NCBI GenBank assembly: GCA_035356615.1
Contig: DAOQSN010000059.1
Span: forward strand, 1-17,128
DNA: 17,128 bases
From: JAKQDH01 sp029558835
Lineage (GTDB): Bacteria > Planctomycetota > Phycisphaerae > UBA1845
Direction of reading: 5' to 3'
Positions 7,601-14,227 of this stretch are shown here, in pieces. The position numbers were made by a program, and so were the translations under genes. Under the pieces are notes generated by a model. That model made no database searches, was not told where the DNA came from, and saw nothing but the letters and a program-made list of their open reading frames with translations. Each line of letters starts with the position of its first letter. The first letter of the stretch is position 1.

Positions 7601-9427
7601 GTAACCGGCCACCGAGAAGAAGATGACATATGGCGCCGCCTGATACTGACTCGACCAAGCGTAGCGCCAGGTGCCCGGCGAGGCGCCCGGCCCGTCCTCT
7701 GTCAACAGACCGTTGGAGATCGCTTCCAGCCCCTCCGGGACGGTGATCGCCATCTTGACCTCCGCCTTGTCGCAGTTGTCCCCCGGTGTCAGCGGCGCGC
7801 CGTCCTTGACCGGCCACCAGCTTGCCGACCAGAACGGCATGCTTGCCGTGGCGACGAGATCCGTATCCGCGTATTGGGTGCTCTCGTCGCTGTCAAAGCG
7901 AATCGAGGGCCCCAGTCCGTGACCGGTGGGCGTTCCGGCGTAATCAACCCGCAGGCAGAATGTCTCGCCGTTGGTATAGAGCCCGTCGAGTTGCGCCGTG
8001 ACCGTCCACTCGTCCTGCAGTGAATCCCAAGTGCAGACGGTTTCGTCGCCGGGAGCCCACGGGTCCGCGGGACCCGGGCACGTTCCATCCGGCGCGCCCG
8101 GTGTGACCCAACAGCGAAACTGCGCGTTGCCGAAGTCCGACCTGCTCAGGAGGAAGTCAAATACCGTGACCCCCGCGGGGTCCTTGCTGCGCACAGACAT
8201 CACGTTGGTTCCGCGAATGAACTGGTCATCGGCAATCGACCCGTCGCCGTCGCTGTCGCAGATTTCGAGGTCGAGATCGTACTGGAGCACGTCGGTAGGT
8301 CCCGTGACCGGAGTCAGCGACTCCCAGGTGACGAGAACAACCCCGGCGCCCCCCGCGCTGCCGCCACTCCCGTCTGCCGCCTGCATGGGCCCGCAGATCG
8401 TGCCGCAGTCCGCTTCGGCCCCCTGGCCGCCACCCGGCGATCCGCCCAAGGCACCCTCTTGATAGGCCTGGGAGACGCCGGCTGGACGATAGAGGTCTTC
8501 GCAGGGGCAGTCGGCACCGTGGCACCCGGCCTCTCCAGCCGCACCACCGGCCCCGCCGCAGGCCTCCAGCCCCGGTGCAGCCCCGGTACAGTTGTACGTG
8601 CGAATAGGGCCAAACACCGAAGCCTGGTCGTAGTAATAGAGTTCGACGGTGCCGCCGTGCCCGCCGCGGCCTCCGGCTCCACCGCCACCGCTCCCGCTGG
8701 CGTGATCGTAGTCTGCGTGGGGGATCCCGCAGCCGTAGTCGAGATACGCGCCGATGCCTCCACCCTGGCCGGGCTGCCCGTTTTCGCCTTTGGCGTGGAT
8801 CAGGCCCTGGTTGGTCAGGTGATAGGCATGGATCACCACGTGCCCACCACCGGTACCACCCTGGCCACCGTGGCCGCCGTCGCCGCCGTCACTGTAATAC
8901 GACGCGCAGAGTGCGCGGGTGTTCCATGCTGCTCCTCCTCCGCCACCACCCCCGCCGCCGCTACCGCCATCACCAACGCCGCTGGCGGCCGGCTCCCCCG
9001 CTTGACCGTCGCCGCCATCGTCCGGCGGATTGAGGTAGCCCTTCGTGCCACCGTTACCCCCACCACCCCCACTGCCACCCGCGCCGCCGGAGGCCAAGTC
9101 CGTGATGGTGCCGAGGTTGGTGAGGGTGCCGCACACGCGTATGACATGCCCACCCGTGTTCAGCCTGACTCCCGGTTGGATCGTGAGATTCACGAACTCC
9201 ACGTTGCGCACGAAGGTGGTGTTCGCGGTGACGGTGTAACTGGCATCGCTCCCATCGCCGAACGGGCTGCCCGCGTAGCACGCGTCCAGTCCATCGAGCG
9301 TCGTCCCGCGGCACTCCTCATTCAGCAACTCAGCCGGCGCGACCTGAGCGCCGCCGTCCTGAGCCGCGGCCACAGCCGCCAGGCAAAGAAGCACAGCCAC
9401 CCGGACAAGCCAATGCAAGCTTCTCAT
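4616..9427 (-). CDS. Large secreted multidomain protein: Gly-rich region, M1-like metallopeptidase, HAF repeats, dockerin
   Basis: The 1603-residue product begins with a Sec signal peptide ending near AAAQ (20-23). A very Gly-rich region with beta-helix-like stretches covers about 105-365. An M1-type gluzincin peptidase covers about 378-990: GAIEH (696-700) stands for GAMEN, HEAVH (731-735) is the zinc motif, and Tyr834 in YLKAAWVHHMLR fits the catalytic Tyr. At the third zinc-ligand position, normally Glu in WLNEG, there is Asp754 (WLADG), so activity is uncertain. Six or seven HAF-type repeats (HAFLW, INDxGxIxG) follow at about 995-1314. CCLPEG/CCLSDG Cys-rich repeats with a DPDGNGIDEAC calcium-type motif cover 1320-1400, and a further conserved-looking segment about 1403-1525. 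A two-part type I dockerin ends the protein (about 1529-1590, CDINQSGAITVADLAALIN). The ATG at 9427 has GGGAGG at good spacing. The leader is shared with the gene at 9899-11785. Dockerins bind cohesins, but no cohesin is encoded here. Confidence 0.92.
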   Translation of the reverse strand: MRSLHWLVRVAVLLCLAAVAAAQDGGAQVAPAELLNEECRGTTLDGLDACYAGSPFGDGSDASYTVTANTTFVRNVEFVNLTIQPGVRLNTGGHVIRVCGTLTNLGTITDLASGGAGGSGGGGGNGGTKGYLNPPDDGGDGQAGEPAASGVGDGGSGGGGGGGGGAAWNTRALCASYYSDGGDGGHGGQGGTGGGHVVIHAYHLTNQGLIHAKGENGQPGQGGGIGAYLDYGCGIPHADYDHASGSGGGGAGGRGGHGGTVELYYYDQASVFGPIRTYNCTGAAPGLEACGGAGGAAGEAGCHGADCPCEDLYRPAGVSQAYQEGALGGSPGGGQGAEADCGTICGPMQAADGSGGSAGGAGVVLVTWESLTPVTGPTDVLQYDLDLEICDSDGDGSIADDQFIRGTNVMSVRSKDPAGVTVFDFLLSRSDFGNAQFRCWVTPGAPDGTCPGPADPWAPGDETVCTWDSLQDEWTVTAQLDGLYTNGETFCLRVDYAGTPTGHGLGPSIRFDSDESTQYADTDLVATASMPFWSASWWPVKDGAPLTPGDNCDKAEVKMAITVPEGLEAISNGLLTEDGPGASPGTWRYAWSSQYQAAPYVIFFSVAGYERPTDNYHNYYRYTSPEYGLDFPLDFYFYPGHFRTAGVFDQAKLNSFCHLMYDLTVSFLDYFNDLYGPYPFASERFGMYECNLEGAGAIEHQTIPGYAWKAISKRSRPYGDNFVLTPHPIVHEAVHMWMGDLVTPATWNDIWLADGFAEYGVCLWEDSLDPESSEFPDDEYARPLGECMHEYHDLWRKCRFLAPGQQDQVWVEDWEIALAEPWSDKAIFDYATSYLKAAWVHHMLRYVLGTDDYLAGLTEYRAAYENDCATTADWQNVCEDQYGGTLQWFFDEWVYDRGAPRYRYWFWQRLAWWNDPDVSLGVLQIPMVQVFTMPIDVRADIDGGGSQDLGAIWNDQVFEEYVLDVSPAAHVVDVELDPDDWILKLVASRILELLTDLGTLGGLESRGYAINGRGQAVGAADIAAAPSVGHAFLWLPDGDLGLAAGMHDLGVTGTAASVGYDINDFGHIAGQLDEPGVGSHPFLWLSRADYGLEAGLHVLSTPGSAGAALGLNHPGHLVGYVGAEGSHAAALWQYDEELDQWSLTLLDTLGDGESEALAVNDRGEIAGWYTLAGERYGFVWNAQDGMVSLGVGEVFDLNNEGLVVGGLGQQGLAFEFIEGSGWVSHPLATRRSTSTVAYGVNDLGEIVGESEGHAVYWENADADMLDLNDILPPGTGWTLTSAQAINDAGQIVGCGQVDTAGVGTLHERAFVVDLYARMLGGCCLPEGECVRTTAADCTNHSGSYQGDGTSCTALSACCLSDGSCALLAPACCEFVNGEPSTWSTTCLGDPDGNGIDEACEPCPQAAHFIPYPPDGVTDATQPHSISSTTPCTGIGQPGGWVPITVDLGVSGAEDLLCWALCETGYSPQCGPNQITSVVEGPLGVYTINLAHGISAYDLGAPAPAKGVGYVTTIRYNGGDHVTYYKHPSNVDGSSVANVQDINQMIQRLNIALGGEFVPPWECDINQSGAITVADLAALINLLTGAGLYDEWFDTPKPTSAGCP

Positions 9428-9458
9428 CTTCTGCCTCCCATGAAACGGGACGTATCAA
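9410..9458 (-). repeat. Shared leader and signal-peptide start, copy 1
   Basis: A 36-nt block (9410-9445), covering the ribosome binding site GGGAGG, the ATG and the first six codons (MRSLHW), is identical to 11768-11803. Five unrelated bases later, both have CGTATCAA on the plus strand (9451-9458 here). Similarity continues at lower level into the signal peptide as far as the GGA codons. Identity in noncoding bases points to duplication or a kept regulatory leader, not only protein similarity. Confidence 0.9.
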
Positions 9459-9499
9459 GCCGGAAAGAACCAATCATCGCAGGACATGGTCAGCGTCTC

Positions 9500-9778
9500 C
9501 CACATAGCGGCGGGCAGCATGTGTTGCTGCTGGTCGGCAGCGTGAACTGGCTGACCAACCCAGTTTTTGGAGCCGACCGCGACAACCTCTGGCTGATCGA
9601 GCAACTGCGCGCCTACCAGGGTACCGAGACGCTTCCCAACGATGCCGACGCGCTGCTCGTTCCGGGTTTCCCCGGCACGGATCCGGAAGTCAGCCAGATT
9701 CGAAAGACAGACACTCCCCGTTGCGTGCTCGCCGCGCAGCCCGGACCTCCCTTTGCCGCGGGGGTCGAAAGCTGGTGA
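9500..9778 (+). pseudogene. Remnant of the C-terminal end of an anti-sigma/pseudopilin paralog
   Basis: Positions 9500-9697 translate to a segment that aligns with residues 289-354 of the protein at 3214-4302. By eye, 52 of 65 aligned residues are identical, including RDNLWLIEQLRAY and PNDADA. The DNA is also clearly alike. The reading frame is open and ends at 9778 after an unrelated 26-residue tail. The N-terminal three quarters (anti-sigma part, membrane segment, pilin-like start) are missing. The nearest in-frame ATG (9440) has no ribosome binding site and lies in the leader of the opposite gene. In the signature the Asp of DG is replaced by Val (LLLVGSV), while the spacing has the classical nine residues. 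It is most simply a truncated, nonfunctional copy left by a duplication. Confidence 0.8.
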
Positions 9779-9898
9779 TGCCGCGCTGCGCCAGTGCCCC
9801 GAACGTACGCTGCCCTCCGCCGCATGCTGCGCCCCGCGCTGCCTCCGGCGCGGCGACCGCAAACCGCGGCCCATCTGTCCGGCTCGTCCCCGCGCCCA

Positions 9899-11785
9899 TC
9901 AACTGCTGACGGCACGTCGGCGGCGAGTCCCCACATACACACCGGCTGCAGCGAGCAAGACAGACAAGATGCCGACCCCCCAGCCAGAAATCGTGGGCAC
10001 GGGATTGGGGCACGCATCGTCGATGCCGTTGCCGTCATTGTCTCCCAGACAGTGATCACCGATTCCCGGCGATCCTCCCAGATCGTCGCAACAGATAGGA
10101 TCTGCCTCGTCGCACTCCATCCCCCAACTGAGGCAGCATGCCACAGCCGTCGTGCTGCACTGGGTGCCTGGCCCCTGAGGGGCGCCGCCAAGAACCTCCG
10201 TGCAGCAGACAGGGTCAGCCATTTCGCAGGCGCCCCAAGCGAGGCAGCACGCCTCAGGCGCGGAGCATTCCTCGTTGGGAATCGGCGTCCCACCCAGATC
10301 GTCGCAGCACATCGGGTGCGGTGTCTCACAACTCCCGTCGGCCATGCAGCAAACGGCAAGGGTCGTGAGGGCGCAGTCGGTCCCGCATCCCTGCGGAACC
10401 CCCTGGTAAGGGGGGTCCTCACAGACAGCCGGGGTCAGGTTGAGGCACCTGCCGTCGGGAAGGCAGCAACCCTCGGTGATGTCGTCACATACCACATAGT
10501 CTTGAACGGAGGATGCACTCTGCGTGTCGATCGGCCACTCGTTGTCCACAACGTCTAACAACGGGTACCGGCTGAGCTCTTGCGGTTCCCGCCCCGGGTT
10601 CCATTCCGCGGGAGATGTGGGAATCTGGTGGTGTGGTAAACAGGTCTGTCCGTTCTCGCGGAGTTTCGCCACCACGCCGTCATCCTGCCCCGCGCCCCAA
10701 CAGTCACTAGTTCCCGCGACCCATATTCGATCGTCGAGGTCCGCCGTGAGGCCGTAACCACTGCTGTCGCAACCGTCCAGGCCCCACCCCCATGCCCAGT
10801 TGGCGCTGCCATTCGACTGCCAGCAGGCCTGTAAGAACCGGCTACCCAGCTCCCCGACGACAACGAGCTCAGCCGCGGCGGTCTCGATCACGTCGTGGCC
10901 CACAGAGGTGGCCGGGAAGGTCCATTGCCAACTCGGCACCGGGTCGCCCGAGCAATTCAACTTCGACACGAACAAGTGCCCTCCCGTATCGCCCGTCATC
11001 ACAAACCACCCATCGCTGGTACTCGTGATGCCATGGCCCACGGCATCGACGTCTGGATCGGCGATCACCCGTCCCCATTCGGCGGCGAGCAAGCCGGGGT
11101 AGATTCTGGCGATCAGGACACGGTGGTCGTCTCCTGCTGCCAACTTTCCACCGACGACGATGTAGTCGCCGTCGCAGGCCTCGGCGATGCCCTCACCCCA
11201 GTAATCCCCTGAAGCGCCGCGGAACCCGCTTTTCACAATCAGGTCGAGGTCGGAATCGAACTTGGCCACCAGAATGGAATACACCAAGAGATTATCCCAG
11301 ACCGTCCCGGTAACCACGAAATTGCCGTCCGAATCTCTTATCAGGTCATAACCGCGGAGCTCAACTCCCCCACTGGGGTCCGTGAGCACTTTCGTCCGCA
11401 CCTCCACGCCGGTCGAGGTCAGCTTGGAGATGAGCAAGTGGTCGCCCGGTCCGCCAAAGCTCTGGGCGGTGCCCACCACGACCAAGTCGCCGCCCGGGAT
11501 CTCGATGACCGCGCGCCCCTCTTCGTCCTGTGGGCCCCCGAGAGTCTTCTTCCACACCACATCTGCGCAGGTGTCGAACTTCACGAGCAACAGGTCCTTC
11601 CCGGTGCTGGTGGAGGTCGTGTAGCCCACGGCCACCACGCCGCCGTCCGAAGTTGCCGTCATCCCATAGAACTCATCATTCTGAGACCTGCCGAGCGCAT
11701 GCAGAGCGCCGCCATACTGGGCCGAGGCCGCCGCTGCGCAGCAAAGCAGCGCGGCAGCCCAGACACTCCAATGCAAGCTTCTCAT
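9899..11785 (-). CDS. Secreted propeller-like protein with Cys-rich repeats and IPTL-CTERM sorting tail
   Basis: The 628-residue protein starts with a signal peptide (cleavage near ASAQ, 20-23). Residues about 25-375 hold repeated blocks of the type 'GDxxVVVGxx...LLVxKFD', a beta-propeller-like pattern. Residues 438-592 contain four Cys-rich units starting with CCLPDG, CCMADG, CCLAWG and CCLSWG, the last ending in a calcium-type DNDGNGIDDAC. The C-terminus has VPTISGWG (596-603), a hydrophobic helix and an RRRR cluster. This matches the IPTL-CTERM pattern recognised by exosortase H in other bacteria, so the protein is probably exported and then cleaved or anchored at the surface. The ATG at 11785 has GGGAGG in the leader shared with the gene at 4616-9427. 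The Cys-rich unit is also shared with that protein, but the main domains and the anchoring end differ. Its molecular function is unknown. Confidence 0.9.
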   Translation of the reverse strand: MRSLHWSVWAAALLCCAAAASAQYGGALHALGRSQNDEFYGMTATSDGGVVAVGYTTSTSTGKDLLLVKFDTCADVVWKKTLGGPQDEEGRAVIEIPGGDLVVVGTAQSFGGPGDHLLISKLTSTGVEVRTKVLTDPSGGVELRGYDLIRDSDGNFVVTGTVWDNLLVYSILVAKFDSDLDLIVKSGFRGASGDYWGEGIAEACDGDYIVVGGKLAAGDDHRVLIARIYPGLLAAEWGRVIADPDVDAVGHGITSTSDGWFVMTGDTGGHLFVSKLNCSGDPVPSWQWTFPATSVGHDVIETAAAELVVVGELGSRFLQACWQSNGSANWAWGWGLDGCDSSGYGLTADLDDRIWVAGTSDCWGAGQDDGVVAKLRENGQTCLPHHQIPTSPAEWNPGREPQELSRYPLLDVVDNEWPIDTQSASSVQDYVVCDDITEGCCLPDGRCLNLTPAVCEDPPYQGVPQGCGTDCALTTLAVCCMADGSCETPHPMCCDDLGGTPIPNEECSAPEACCLAWGACEMADPVCCTEVLGGAPQGPGTQCSTTAVACCLSWGMECDEADPICCDDLGGSPGIGDHCLGDNDGNGIDDACPNPVPTISGWGVGILSVLLAAAGVYVGTRRRRAVSS

Positions 11786-11816
11786 CTTCTGCCTCCCATG
11801 AAATGAGCCGTATCAA
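11768..11816 (-). repeat. Shared leader and signal-peptide start, copy 2
   Basis: This is the partner of 9410-9458. The 36-nt block at 11768-11803 is identical, and CGTATCAA recurs at 11809-11816 with the same 5-base gap. It covers the ribosome binding site and first codons of the 628-residue secreted protein. Confidence 0.9.
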
Positions 11817-12220
11817 CACTGAAAACGCCCGTCCTGGCGGAACGTGCTCAGTGGCCCGTGCGCAGCGGCAACCCGCGACGCGCAATGAGCAGAGCCCGTC
11901 ACACGCAACGCCCCGTTCTCGCACCTTGGCTTCGCCGTCGGGGCTGACTTGGGCGCGCCTACTCGGGGGTCACCCATGCGACGCACCGCACAACTGCGTC
12001 GAACGCCGCGGCCGATCGTTCACCTGCAGTACGCATCAGACTGGCATCAAGTGTAGACGGCCATCCGATAACTACAGCCATCCGGTGCACCGTAACGCTA
12101 GACAGCCCAGCTTTCAACAACCCCAATCCCAACAAGGGTACCCCTAGCTGGATATTCCGTGACGCACCCGCACCAGGGTGGTCCTCTGCGAAAAGACTGT
12201 CGCCCGGAGTGTGACGGAGA
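11817..12220. other. Intergenic region upstream of the 628-aa gene
   Basis: About 400 bp separate the shared leader from the end of the thioredoxin/NHL gene; both flanking genes are on the minus strand. Visible items are a direct repeat GCCATCCG (12060-12067 and 12077-12084), an overlapping perfect palindrome CGGTGCACCG (12083-12092), and a small hairpin CACCC/GGGTG (12165-12180) shortly after the upstream gene's stop. No convincing gene or T-rich terminator was seen. Confidence 0.5.
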
Positions 12221-13873
<1,653 letters not shown>

Positions 13874-13953
13874 CGGGTAGGCCCTCCTGGTTTGTGATCC
13901 AGCGTATCAGGACGGTAACACCGCGCGCATTCGTCTGCCGCGGCAACCTTCCG

Positions 13954-13985
13954 CACCTCGCCTCCAAGATCGTAGAGGCGAGGTG
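13954..13985. promoter_or_regulatory. Perfect 11-bp inverted repeat in the divergent promoter region
   Basis: CACCTCGCCTC (13954-13964) and GAGGCGAGGTG (13975-13985) are exact reverse complements separated by 10 bases. The repeat lies 81 bp upstream of the thioredoxin/NHL start and 242 bp upstream of the vWA start. No gene ends here, so a terminator is unlikely. An operator for a dimeric regulator is the best guess. Confidence 0.5.
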
Positions 13986-14127
13986 ACGAATCTCTACCTG
14001 CGCTCCGCAGAACCAAGGGCCACGCATTACCCCGCTCTGAAGGACCCCGCCGCGAACCGCTCGGAGCCCGCCCCCGCTGAGCAACGCACGGAGCGGCAGT
14101 CGTGTCGATTTCTGCATCGAGCTGGAA

Positions 14128-14148
14128 ACCCACGCGGGCGTCGTGGGT
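14128..14148. promoter_or_regulatory. 7-bp inverted repeat upstream of the vWA gene
   Basis: ACCCACG (14128-14134) and CGTGGGT (14142-14148) are perfect inverted copies with a 7-base spacer, 80 bp before the start codon. It could be an operator half-site pair; a chance occurrence in GC-rich DNA cannot be excluded. Confidence 0.3.
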
Positions 14149-14166
14149 CTAATGGGGTAGAATCGC

Positions 14167-14194
14167 CCCGGACGGCACCGAGCGGCCGTCCGGG
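14167..14194 (+). promoter_or_regulatory. 10-bp hairpin just upstream of the vWA ribosome binding site
   Basis: CCCGGACGGC (14167-14176) pairs perfectly with GCCGTCCGGG (14185-14194) around an 8-base loop. It ends 20 bases before GGGAGGT (14214-14220), so it would probably lie in the 5' untranslated leader if transcription starts upstream. It may be a leader hairpin affecting translation or mRNA stability, or part of an operator. Confidence 0.45.
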
Positions 14195-14227
14195 CGCCGG
14201 AGGCTTTCACCGCGGGAGGTACGGGAC

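Noticed and set aside
8459..9439. Plus-strand open frame leading into the pseudopilin remnant
   Set aside because: This part is the complement of the Gly-rich region of the 1603-aa gene. Only the section from about 9500 has real homology, so the joined frame is not a fusion gene.
9834..9853. CCGCGC/GCGCGG hairpin after the 628-aa gene
   Set aside because: The stem is only 6 bp in very GC-rich DNA and no T-rich tract follows on either strand, so a terminator cannot be supported.
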